From assembly GCA_043820105.1 (NCBI GenBank), contig JBDREC010000090.1, forward strand, positions 1-64,000: a stretch of DNA of 64,000 nucleotides, in the 5' to 3' direction. Each line of letters starts with the position of its first letter. Position 1 is the first letter of the stretch. The notes beneath the pieces are model-generated. The model had not been told where the DNA came from. It was given only the letters and a program-made list of their open reading frames with translations, and ran no database searches. The translations under genes were made by a program, and so were the position numbers. The stretch comes from JBDREC01 sp043820105 [NCBI: Pseudomonadota bacterium] (lineage in GTDB: Bacteria > Bdellovibrionota_F > JAHFAK01). Below, in pieces: positions 27,737 through 35,042 of the stretch.

Positions 27737-27786
27737 CGGTAACGGTAACGGGCACGGGCACGGTAACGGTAACGGGCACGGTAACG
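27737..27786. repeat. CGGTAA/CGGGCA hexamer repeat
   Basis: About eight 6-bp units alternating CGGTAA and CGGGCA between the lipoprotein operon and the methyltransferase gene. Non-coding; GC-rich against an AT-rich background. Confidence 0.8.
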
Positions 27787-27829
27787 TTTATGGGATCGAA
27801 AATGGTAACAATATATATAAAAGGTATTT

Positions 27830-28702
27830 ATGTCTGAATTAAAAACTTTGATAAGTTATGCGGAAAAAGATTATGAGTTGATAGATAGTGGAGAAGGTTA
27901 TAAATTAGAACGATTTGGGAAATATGTTTTGTCACGAACTGATCCGCAGGCTTTATGGAAAAAACTTTTACCTTGCTCTGTTTGGGACAAGGCACATGGG
28001 AAATTTATTCAGGAAGCAAAAAAAGCCAGCTGGGAGCTTAATTCAGACCTGCCTGCCTGCTGGGAAATTAAAATATCAGGATTGTGTTTTAAAATAAAAC
28101 CAACCAGCTTTAAACATGTGGGTATTTTTCCGGAGCAATCCTCAAACTGGGATTTTATCTATAATAAAATAAAGGAAGCCAAAAGGCAGATATCTGTTCT
28201 CAACCTTTTTGGATACACAGGTGCTGCCACTTTAGCAGCCCTTAAGGCAGGAGCTGAAGTGTGCCATGTGGATGCTTCAAAAGTAGCCATTACCTGGGCA
28301 AATGAAAATGCCGACTTAAATGGCTTAAATAGAAATAAAACCAGATGGATGCTTGATGATGCCTTAAAATTTATTAAAAGAGAATTAAAAAGAGGCCGGA
28401 TTTATGATGCTGTAATCATGGATCCACCAGCTTTCGGACATGGTGCAGGCGGAGAAATATGGAAAATCGAAAAAAATTTTACTGAACTTCTGGAAATTGC
28501 TAAAAGTCTCTTATCAAAGGATCCTTTGTTTTTTTTAATAAATGGCTATGCTTCAGGATATTCGTCAATAGCTTATCAAAATAACCTTCTTGATCTTGCT
28601 GAAAAACTGGGTGGAAAAATAACTCACGGCGAATGCGCTATTGCTGAAGCAAAATCAGACAGACTGCTGCCTTGCGGGATATACGCAAGATGGGAAAAAT
28701 AA
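27830..28702 (+). CDS. Class I SAM-dependent methyltransferase (RlmI/RlmK-like)
   Basis: 290 residues. Rossmann-fold methyltransferase: SAM-binding LNLFGYTGAATLAAL (about 122-136), acidic strand end HVDAS (about 145-149) and the catalytic MDPPAFGHG (about 199-207) typical of 23S rRNA m5C/m2G methyltransferases of the RlmI/RlmK group. No N-terminal PUA domain is recognisable, so the exact RNA target is uncertain. Single gene in the middle of the lipoprotein region, with no obvious functional link to it. Confidence 0.85.
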   Translation: MSELKTLISYAEKDYELIDSGEGYKLERFGKYVLSRTDPQALWKKLLPCSVWDKAHGKFIQEAKKASWELNSDLPACWEIKISGLCFKIKPTSFKHVGIFPEQSSNWDFIYNKIKEAKRQISVLNLFGYTGAATLAALKAGAEVCHVDASKVAITWANENADLNGLNRNKTRWMLDDALKFIKRELKRGRIYDAVIMDPPAFGHGAGGEIWKIEKNFTELLEIAKSLLSKDPLFFLINGYASGYSSIAYQNNLLDLAEKLGGKITHGECAIAEAKSDRLLPCGIYARWEK

Positions 28703-29323
28703 AGACCTATATTGGAATTTTTCTTGTCTCTTTCTTCGAAACCTGTGATTATGATTATGATTAAGTTGAGGATTATGAGCATGAATGCTTCTTGAATGCT
28801 TGGAAGTTTTTGTTTTTACCACAGAGGCACAGAGACACAGAGGTTTTAAAAAAAAGTATTTTAAATGGAATTTAAAATTCTTTTTTAATAATTTTATTAC
28901 AAAAGCACTTTTTCCTTTCCCATAATAAAGGAGTAAAAATTCATTCTTTAAAAACTTTCCCAAAATGTATTTAAAGTTTTACTTTAAATACATTTTTTTC
29001 CATCTCTGTGTCTCTGTGCCTCTGTGGTTTCCCAAAAACATTCAATCAAGCAAAAATCACCTATAAAAAAACCAAGCATAGACTAAATGGCCGATTGAAA
29101 TCATAATTGTTATTATAATTTAATAACTACATTTTAGTTCAAAAATATATATAGGAGCTATTGTTTAGAATAATGTGTGTGGGGACAATTTCCCAGAGAT
29201 TCAAACCACCGTTTGTAAAATAGGTTAACAAAAGTAAAGCACCTTTAACATAAAAACACCATCTTTCTGTCTGCAATAGCTGATAATTAAAGATAAAAGC
29301 TAAATTTAAGCTTTTGGCACGAC
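28703..29323. other. Intergenic stretch with inverted-repeat element
   Basis: No gene seen in about 620 bases. It contains a GATTATGATTAAGTTGAGGATTATGAGC-type repeat near 28746 (inverted copy near 34616), the 25-bp inverted-repeat element 28818-29028, and AT-rich sequence up to the sigma54 promoter at 29325. Confidence 0.7.
28818..29028. mobile_element. 211-bp element with 25-bp perfect inverted ends
   Basis: Left arm 28818-28842 begins ACCACAGAGGCACAGAGACA; right arm 29004-29028 is its exact reverse complement over 25 bases. The interior is AT-rich and non-coding. ACAGAG-type dispersed repeats of this kind are seen in many environmental bacterial genomes. I found no clear target duplication, so it may be a MITE-like element or a repeat-sequence hairpin. 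Confidence 0.65.
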
Positions 29324-29324
29324 T

Positions 29325-29341
29325 CCTGCTATTATTAATTT
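29325..29341 (+). promoter_or_regulatory. Sigma54 promoter of the Gly-Asp lipoprotein at 29398
   Basis: TTGGCACGACTCCTGCTA: GG at 29326-29327, 10 bases, GC at 29338-29339; the -24 box is a perfect TGGCACG. Predicted start about 29351. Confidence 0.85.
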
Positions 29342-29345
29342 TGAA

Positions 29346-29366
29346 GGATTAAAATTTATTTAATCC
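29346..29366 (+). promoter_or_regulatory. Dyad near the start of the 29398 transcript
   Basis: GGATTAA and TTAATCC (7-bp arms, 7-base loop). The left arm straddles the predicted transcription start, so this dyad may act at the DNA level rather than as an RNA hairpin. Confidence 0.45.
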
Positions 29367-29397
29367 AACATTATGGCTAAAAACGGAGGAAATGGGA

Positions 29398-30534
29398 ATG
29401 AGGAATTTACTTAAACTATCTTTAGTTATTTCTAATTTATTTATTCTATTAATTTTCACAGCAAATGTCATTTCATGTTCAGGCTCAGGAGAGGTTGACG
29501 GAAAAGATAACAATCCAGCGTCTAGTGATACTGATGGGGATGGAATCATAGATTCAGAAGATAATTGTATTGATATAATAAATGTTGATCAGGCGGATGC
29601 AGATTTGGATGGAATTGGTGATTTATGTGAAACAGACCCTGCTGGTGATGGTGATGGTGATGGTGATGGTGATGGAGACGGCGATGGTGATGGAGACGGC
29701 GATGGTGATGGAGACGGTGATGGCGACGGCGATGGTGATGGCGATGGAGATGGTGACGGTGAAGCAAGCTTCCTTCCTAGTGCAGATGGAGAAAGAAGTT
29801 TTCTTGGACTTAGCGATGGTATAGGGAGTGAAGAGGAGTCTACAACAAGAACAAGTACTGGGCAATTAGAATATTCTTTGGATAGCACTGATACTCAAAC
29901 AGATACTCTGTTTACCAGTGTTGATGATGGAACCTGGACAGGCAGAGAAACATGCTCATCAGTCTATAGTGGCGATTCTATTATGTCAGGTTTATATATT
30001 TGGGAAAAAAATCTTTATGATTATGAAAAGGCAAGCATTCAATGTAGGACCATTGATAATAATGGAGATATTAATTTTGATACTTTTCAGACTAGTGATT
30101 ATTTTTTTGATGAAAGCGGAAGTGGTGATTTTCAAAAAACCGTATTGAATGATGACAGCCAGTTACCTATTGGTATCGGTGTGCTTTATAAGGTTGGTTC
30201 TAAAGATAAAATTGGTAGTTTCGCGCTAATTAGCTCGAGTATTGACAACATTTTCTCATCTTCTGAGCGAGATGTTGAAAATTATTCTGAACCAACTGCT
30301 AACGAAGAATGTTTAGATAGAGATGATGCCTGGAGTGAGCTTTTATCAATTCTGCTTACTGGAGGAATGAGTCTTGGCTCTTCTAGCGATTCACTTCCTG
30401 GTGAAATTGAATATAATGAAATTACCTGTGATTATGGTTATGTATTAACTGGTTTAAATCTGAAAGTAAGTTCAGGCAGCTATGTTGAAATTTATAACAT
30501 TGGAATTCATTGTACAAAATTAAATTATGAATAG
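29398..30534 (+). CDS. Gly-Asp array lipoprotein with duplicated Cys-G-Cys module
   Basis: 378 residues from the ATG at 29398, 8 bases after GGAGG (the ATG at 29392 is too close). Lipobox VISC, Cys27. One TSP3-type unit (DTDGDGIIDSEDNC), then 19 Gly-Asp dipeptides (29644-29757), then a C-terminal part with two similar modules, one starting ETCSSVYSGDSIMSGLYIW, the other ITCDYGYVLTGLNLKV and ending IGIHCTK. The C...G...TG...C pattern resembles small disulfide-bonded lectin-like modules, but I cannot name the family. Own sigma54 promoter. Signal peptide and anchor region are close to those of the lipoprotein at 30769, a paralogue. Confidence 0.82.
   Translation: MRNLLKLSLVISNLFILLIFTANVISCSGSGEVDGKDNNPASSDTDGDGIIDSEDNCIDIINVDQADADLDGIGDLCETDPAGDGDGDGDGDGDGDGDGDGDGDGDGDGDGDGDGDGDGDGEASFLPSADGERSFLGLSDGIGSEEESTTRTSTGQLEYSLDSTDTQTDTLFTSVDDGTWTGRETCSSVYSGDSIMSGLYIWEKNLYDYEKASIQCRTIDNNGDINFDTFQTSDYFFDESGSGDFQKTVLNDDSQLPIGIGVLYKVGSKDKIGSFALISSSIDNIFSSSERDVENYSEPTANEECLDRDDAWSELLSILLTGGMSLGSSSDSLPGEIEYNEITCDYGYVLTGLNLKVSSGSYVEIYNIGIHCTKLNYE
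29644..29757 (+). repeat. Coding hexanucleotide array (Gly-Asp)19
   Basis: 114 bases of GGN-GAY units, begun by near-perfect GGTGAT repeats and then mixed GGA/GGC codons. Confidence 0.95.
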
Positions 30535-30683
30535 AAATTATAAGGGCAATGGAATTCTGAAAAATCAGACCATTTTATGCAATACGTAAAACGACATACG
30601 ATTTCTTGACGTTTTTAACATAAAAAACAAAATGTTTTCAGTCAAGCAGTTGTAAATAAAGCACAAATCACTTTTGGCTCTTT
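30535..30683. other. Intergenic stretch without a gene
   Basis: Short AT-rich gap between two Gly-Asp lipoprotein genes; a fragment with ACGACATACGA near 30591 resembles the repeat units at 8698-8727. Nothing else seen. Confidence 0.4.
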
Positions 30684-30700
30684 TGGCACACCTCCTGCAA
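30684..30700 (+). promoter_or_regulatory. Sigma54 promoter of the Gly-Asp lipoprotein at 30769
   Basis: TTGGCACACCTCCTGCAA: GG at 30685-30686, 10 bases, GC at 30697-30698; perfect TGGCAC and CTGCA boxes. Predicted start about 30710. Very similar to the promoter at 29325. Confidence 0.85.
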
Positions 30701-30729
30701 TTATTTTCCTTGAAGAATAAATTTATCCG

Positions 30730-30751
30730 TAAACTCTTTAATTTGAGTTTA
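30730..30751 (+). promoter_or_regulatory. Leader hairpin of the 30769 lipoprotein
   Basis: TAAACTC (30730-30736) and GAGTTTA (30745-30751) form a perfect 7-bp stem with an 8-base loop, 4 bases before GGAGG. Inside the predicted transcript. Confidence 0.6.
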
Positions 30752-30768
30752 TAATGGAGGAAATGGGT

Positions 30769-31932
30769 ATGAAAGTGTTATTTAAATTATCATTTTTATC
30801 AATTAATATTTTATTTCTATTTTTTTTCACAGCAAATTTCATATCATGTTCAGGCTCTGCAGGTATAGAATTAGGAAAAGGTGATAATCCTGTTCTAGTT
30901 GATACTGATGCAGACGGAATTGTTGATTCTGAAGATAATTGTGTTAGTATTGCTAACCCAGATCAAGCAGATGCTGACGCAAATGGAGTTGGTGATCTTT
31001 GTGAAGGTGCTGGTGATGGAGATGGTGATGGTGACGGTGACGGCGATGGTGATGGTGATGGTGATGGTGATGGTGATGGTGATGGTGATGGTGATGGTGA
31101 TGGAGACACTGATATAGATACTGATTCTGATGGAAAAATTGATTCTGAAGACAATTGTCCTGAAATAGCTAACACGGATCAGGCAGATGCAAATGGCGAT
31201 TTTGTGGGCGATGTTTGCGATTCCATATCAGACACAGATGGTGATTTATTAGTGGATTCAAGTGAAGTAAATGTTTACTTTACAGATCCAAGTGATACAG
31301 ATTCTGATGACGATGGTTTTAGTGACTATGAAGAAGTTATTACTTATTTAACAGATCCAAATCTAGCTGATACGGATTCTGATGGAATTTATGATTCAGA
31401 TGAGATTAATGTAACTTTAACTGATCCAAATGACTCTAGCTCAAATTATACAAATAATTATCCACTGGACTATAGTGTTGCTAGATCTTCAGAAGATTAT
31501 GATGGAGATACTTATACAGCTGCTTTCATATCATTTCAAGCTGTTGCTGGAGCTGATTCATATATTTTAAAAATGGCTACAAGCTCTACTTTTGCTTATT
31601 ACTATCATATTTATAATACAAATGCATATACATCTAGTTTATGGTATACATCAAAATATATAACATCAAATAGCTATGATGGAGAAACTGATCCAGATAA
31701 TGCTGATTGGACTTCTGACTCATCAGGCTATGGAAGGTTTCAATGCTTTGAAATGGATTATGGCAATGATACACCAACAATTGAGTGTTATTTTGATACC
31801 TATAAACTTGAATCTTGTTGGGATATTGATCTCACTATGACTGTTCGTGCCTTTTCAGATGATTATGGCTTTTCAAGTTTTTCAGATGAAGTAAGCTTTA
31901 ATCCAAGTGCATTAATTGTTATTCTGATGTAG
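30769..31932 (+). CDS. Gly-Asp array lipoprotein with CY-D domain
   Basis: 387 residues from the ATG at 30769, 8 bases after GGAGG (upstream in-frame ATGs at 30754 and 30763 overlap the ribosome site). Lipobox FISC, Cys27. TSP3 unit (DTDADGIVDSEDNC), 16 Gly-Asp dipeptides (31012-31107), a second TSP3 block (DTDSDGKIDSEDNCP, then DxDxDG loops to about residue 220), and a C-terminal domain carrying TIECYFDTYKLES, shared with the lipoproteins at 25645 and 32095. Own sigma54 promoter. Expected on the cell surface or in the periplasm, calcium-stabilised. Confidence 0.82.
   Translation: MKVLFKLSFLSINILFLFFFTANFISCSGSAGIELGKGDNPVLVDTDADGIVDSEDNCVSIANPDQADADANGVGDLCEGAGDGDGDGDGDGDGDGDGDGDGDGDGDGDGDGDTDIDTDSDGKIDSEDNCPEIANTDQADANGDFVGDVCDSISDTDGDLLVDSSEVNVYFTDPSDTDSDDDGFSDYEEVITYLTDPNLADTDSDGIYDSDEINVTLTDPNDSSSNYTNNYPLDYSVARSSEDYDGDTYTAAFISFQAVAGADSYILKMATSSTFAYYYHIYNTNAYTSSLWYTSKYITSNSYDGETDPDNADWTSDSSGYGRFQCFEMDYGNDTPTIECYFDTYKLESCWDIDLTMTVRAFSDDYGFSSFSDEVSFNPSALIVILM
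31012..31107 (+). repeat. Coding hexanucleotide array (Gly-Asp)16
   Basis: 96 bases, mostly perfect GGTGAT units from about 31040 on, so young or recently expanded and prone to slippage in 6-base steps. Confidence 0.95.
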
Positions 31933-31936
31933 AGTC

Positions 31937-31968
31937 AAAATTCCCTGTTTTAATTTATAGAGAATTTT
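31937..31968 (+). terminator. Weak possible terminator after the 30769 lipoprotein
   Basis: AAAATTC and GAATTTT arms (7 bp) with a long loop, followed by TAATAAT. Weak as an intrinsic terminator. Confidence 0.3.
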
Positions 31969-32016
31969 TAATAATATAAGCATTTGAAATTATAGCAAAA
32001 GATTCTTTTATCTTAT

Positions 32017-32033
32017 TGGCATAATATATGCAC
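32017..32033 (+). promoter_or_regulatory. Sigma54 promoter of the Gly-Asp lipoprotein at 32095
   Basis: TTGGCATAATATATGCAC: GG at 32018-32019, 10 bases, GC at 32030-32031. Good -24 box (TGGCAT), ATGCA at -12. Predicted start about 32043. Confidence 0.75.
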
Positions 32034-32046
32034 TTTCTTAAGCATG

Positions 32047-32062
32047 AGCTTTTAAAAAAGCT
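32047..32062 (+). promoter_or_regulatory. Leader hairpin of the 32095 lipoprotein
   Basis: AGCTTTT and AAAAGCT arms with a very short loop, just after the predicted transcription start and before AAAGGAGG. Confidence 0.45.
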
Positions 32063-32094
32063 TTATTTTACATTTAGTAAAGGAGGAATGGGAA

Positions 32095-33156
32095 ATGCAA
32101 AATATAATAAGAACAAAAAATATTCTCATAATATTTTCAATTATCTTTATTTTTTTGCTAAGTTTATTATCCTGTAATGGTAGTGCAGAGGTTTATCAAC
32201 AAAAAGCAGATACTGACGCTGACGGAATTGTTGATACTGAAGATAATTGTGTTAACATTGCTAACCCAGATCAAGCAGATGCTGATTTAAATGGAGTAGG
32301 TGACCTTTGTGAAGTTGCAGGCGATGGTGATGGCGATGGAGATGGAGACGGCGATGGCGATGGAGATGGAGATGGAGATGGAGATGGAGATGGAGATGGA
32401 GATGGAGATGGAGATGGAGATGGCGATGGTGACGGTGATGGAGATGGAGATGGAGATGGAGATGGAGATGGAGATGGCGATGGTGATGCTGCAGTCGTTT
32501 TACCAGTTTATTATGCTGTTGTTGTTGATAGTTATACTCCATCTGATGTAACTATTGAAAAATCAAGTGCATATTATGGGAGTATGGCTTGTGTTGATTA
32601 TACTGATCATTATGAAGAATATGATGAAGATCATGACCATGATGGTATTATGGGTGAAGGCTGTCTTGAATATAAAGGTTATGCAGGAAAGGTATCCTGG
32701 ACTGGGTCTAGTGATTATGAATATTATGTTTTAAAAGTAAAAAGACAATCTTCATATGGTGGCAATATGTACAAATATTATAGATTAAATTCTGATAATT
32801 ATACTACTGAAAATCAAGGATGGTCTTATCTAAGGAGAATGAATATAGATTATGAAATTGAAAATAGTGGGACAAATGATCAAGAGATTACGAACATTAT
32901 AGGAAGTGATGATGATGGTGAGTGGGAAGTGGATTCTGATTACAGGTACAATTGCAATAATAATTCAAACTCAATATATTGTTACATTGATGACAATGTT
33001 TTTGATGATATTGATGATGTTGCATCTAGAGATGAAGGTGATTTAGTTGACGAATCCTTTACTGTTTATGTTGCTGGTTATGATGAGGTATCTGGAGAAT
33101 TAACAGAATGGAGTGGTGGAATTTACATTTATAGCTCAACTATTCATAATTATTAG
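32095..33156 (+). CDS. Gly-Asp array lipoprotein with CY-D domain
   Basis: 353 residues; ATG 8 bases after GGAGG. Lipobox LLSC, Cys27. TSP3 unit (DTDADGIVDTEDNC), 28 Gly-Asp dipeptides (32320-32487), then a Tyr/Asp-rich C-terminal part with the motif SIYCYIDDNVFDD, the third copy of the domain at 25645 and 30769. The TSP3 unit is nearly the same as in the 30769 protein, pointing to recent duplication. Own sigma54 promoter. Confidence 0.82.
   Translation: MQNIIRTKNILIIFSIIFIFLLSLLSCNGSAEVYQQKADTDADGIVDTEDNCVNIANPDQADADLNGVGDLCEVAGDGDGDGDGDGDGDGDGDGDGDGDGDGDGDGDGDGDGDGDGDGDGDGDGDGDGDGDAAVVLPVYYAVVVDSYTPSDVTIEKSSAYYGSMACVDYTDHYEEYDEDHDHDGIMGEGCLEYKGYAGKVSWTGSSDYEYYVLKVKRQSSYGGNMYKYYRLNSDNYTTENQGWSYLRRMNIDYEIENSGTNDQEITNIIGSDDDGEWEVDSDYRYNCNNNSNSIYCYIDDNVFDDIDDVASRDEGDLVDESFTVYVAGYDEVSGELTEWSGGIYIYSSTIHNY
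32320..32487 (+). repeat. Coding hexanucleotide array (Gly-Asp)28
   Basis: 168 bases; includes a long run of perfect GGAGAT units around 32360-32421, the most homogeneous DNA repeat of the four long arrays and so the most likely to vary in length. Confidence 0.95.
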
Positions 33157-33188
33157 ACTATAAATATTCAAAAAAAAAATCTTTTTAT

Positions 33189-33214
33189 ATCTTAATTTTT
33201 TTATTGATTAAGAT
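33189..33214. terminator. Hairpin after the 32095 lipoprotein
   Basis: ATCTTAAT and ATTAAGAT (perfect 8 bp) around a T-rich loop. May end transcription of the lipoprotein gene and, on the other strand, lie after the gene at 33335. Confidence 0.4.
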
Positions 33215-33334
33215 TCTATTCCAGGCACTTGAAGTTCGCAAACATGTGTTAAAAGCACGAAGGTTAGTCTTTATATTCTAATGTGTTATGAAGAACATTA
33301 CTGTGTTACTTTAAAAAGTTTTGACAGAATTTAA

Positions 33335-34012
33335 CTATTTATTCGTAACTTCATTTTCATTACTCGCACTCAATTTCTCAAAACAAATAGGCTCAGATTC
33401 GAGATTCTGTGGATTTCCCAATACTGAATGTTTGCATTTTTCATTATTTTTCATTCGACTAACGGAAAGTGGGGATCCTAATTTTTTTAATTGCTCCCAA
33501 TGCATTGAGATTAAACCAATAATAATAGTCCCAGAAATTATCACAACAATAGCAACTTCTAAAAGACTAAATGCATGTAAGTCATCAATAAATAAGCTTT
33601 TAATCGCCGAAATTAATGATTGAATTTTGTTGTTATTCTGTGATGCTAGGCTAATTGGTAATTCTGCTTCATAAAAATGAATTAAGTCTGCTAAATTCAT
33701 CATGTTTTCTAATGGATTTGCACTAGTATTATTTGAAAAATCAAATAATGGTGCTAATGAGATTCTTTTGGTTTCAAGACCATTATTTGAAGCAATAATA
33801 GCTAAATTTGCTTTATCAAAGGTATATTCTGTTGAAATACCTTGAATTACTAGCTTATTTGTAGCCTTGTCTAAAATACCAGTAGTGTCGCCAAATTGAA
33901 TTTTGTAAATTTCCTTTTCATTTTGGGCACTTGTTTCTGCAAAGGCTAGATTTGGTAAAAAAGTAGATGTTAGGAAAGCAAAAGATACAAGTAATGAAAC
34001 TAAAGACCTCAT
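33335..34012 (-). CDS. Secreted protein with pilin-like helix in mid-chain
   Basis: 225 residues from the ATG at 34012 (preceded by GGGGGT; an upstream in-frame TTG at 34024 is less likely). A Sec-type signal peptide (about 1-25, ending LAFA) is followed by a ~120-residue domain, then AFSLLEVAIVVIISGTIIIG (147-166). The run F-S-L-L-E followed by a hydrophobic helix is what a mature type IV pilin starts with, Glu at +5 included, but pilins carry it at the N-terminus, and the residue before Phe here is Ala, not Gly. A polar ~50-residue tail follows. It might be an unusual pseudopilin, a fusion, or a chance resemblance in a single membrane anchor. No pilus genes are adjacent. Confidence 0.65.
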   Translation of the reverse strand: MRSLVSLLVSFAFLTSTFLPNLAFAETSAQNEKEIYKIQFGDTTGILDKATNKLVIQGISTEYTFDKANLAIIASNNGLETKRISLAPLFDFSNNTSANPLENMMNLADLIHFYEAELPISLASQNNNKIQSLISAIKSLFIDDLHAFSLLEVAIVVIISGTIIIGLISMHWEQLKKLGSPLSVSRMKNNEKCKHSVLGNPQNLESEPICFEKLSASNENEVTNK

Positions 34013-34544
34013 TATAACCCCCAATGCATAAGTTATTAAAAATACACAAAAATAGTGTCAATTTAAATGGATGAATTTAATTTAGCATTAAATTTTTAGG
34101 AAAGTATTGTGTGAATACTCCCAGTTACCCATGAACGATAACGAAAAGAAGATCAATTTTTACCAACTAGGTATTTTATATAAAAAAATCAGATAACAAG
34201 TCAATATAATTATTCAAATTTCTAATATGTATAGATAATTCTCTCTCCCCATTGATCCCTTGTGAAACAAAGCAACAGGTTGTAAATAATCAATGATCAA
34301 CAATACAATCAATTTTCAATAATCAATGAATATTTGGTCACCAGTCAACAGAACACCTGTCACCAGTAGGATACAGAATACCGAATACTGAATACTAAAT
34401 ACTGAATACCAATCCCTTTTTTCCTTGCCCTCTTGTTCTCGATATTTAGAATAAATAGCTGACACTATACTTGTGATTAGGATTAAGAATTAAGAATTTA
34501 GAGTTTAGAGGCAAGACTACGAGATCAGAAGAGTCAAGAAGCAA

Positions 34545-34611
34545 GAGTCAAGAAGCAAGAAGCAAGAAGCAAGAAGCAAGAAGCAAGAAGCAAGAAGCAA
34601 GAAGCAAGAAG
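34545..34611. repeat. GAAGCAA heptamer array
   Basis: About nine 7-bp units, the last seven nearly perfect. Non-coding. Confidence 0.9.
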
Positions 34612-34805
34612 GATTCATGCTCATAATCCTCAACTTAATCATAATCCTAATCCCGAAGACCGAAGACGTTTCTTCGAAATCTCGCTTGGTTCAATAGCTG
34701 AAGTCTGCGCCTGTCTTGACCTTCTTGACTCTTTTGATCTTGTATCTTTAGATCTTGACTCTTCTTCTTTTTCTTCAGTCTTATCTCTAAAAAAACATTA
34801 CCAAT

Positions 34806-34903
34806 CCATCTATTCCATGATATTCAAATTGAAATAAATATTTCTATACATGAAACCATTGGATTAATCTTAGGATTATGATTAAGATTATGATTAAGAT
34901 TGA
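34806..34903 (+). repeat. Internal fragment of the miniature inverted-repeat element
   Basis: About 98 bases match the middle of the copies at 46607-46849 and 50181-50401, including CTATTCCATGATATTCAAAT and the GATTAAGATTATGATTAAG stretch. Both terminal repeats are missing. Confidence 0.75.
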
Positions 34904-35042
34904 TGGTGAAGTAAAAGATTAAGAAACAGTGTAGCCACTTGCAATGATAGCTATTAATAAATAAATATGGCAAAGGTTCCAGTTATATGATATAATTATT
35001 AGTATATTTATCGGGTAGTGTCTTGGGTTTAGGGAGTGCCAA

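Larger units (their letters stand above)
34025..35042. other. 1-kb repeat-rich gap without a gene
   Basis: No gene seen. It holds GTATTCA-type heptamers (34372-34410), ATCAATGAT/TTGATTA-type repeats near 34285-34330, a GAAGCAA heptamer array (34545-34611) lying between inverted arms (34521-34541 and 34721-34741, about 20 of 22 bases complementary), a GATTATGATTAAGTTGAGG repeat inverted relative to 28746, and a fragment of the miniature element (34806-34903). A TATAAT-like box near 34991 may serve the next lipoprotein gene. Confidence 0.8.

Noticed and set aside
34545-34611. GAAGCAA array as a CRISPR-like repeat
   Set aside because: Units are 7 bp with no spacers, and no cas genes are in the window.
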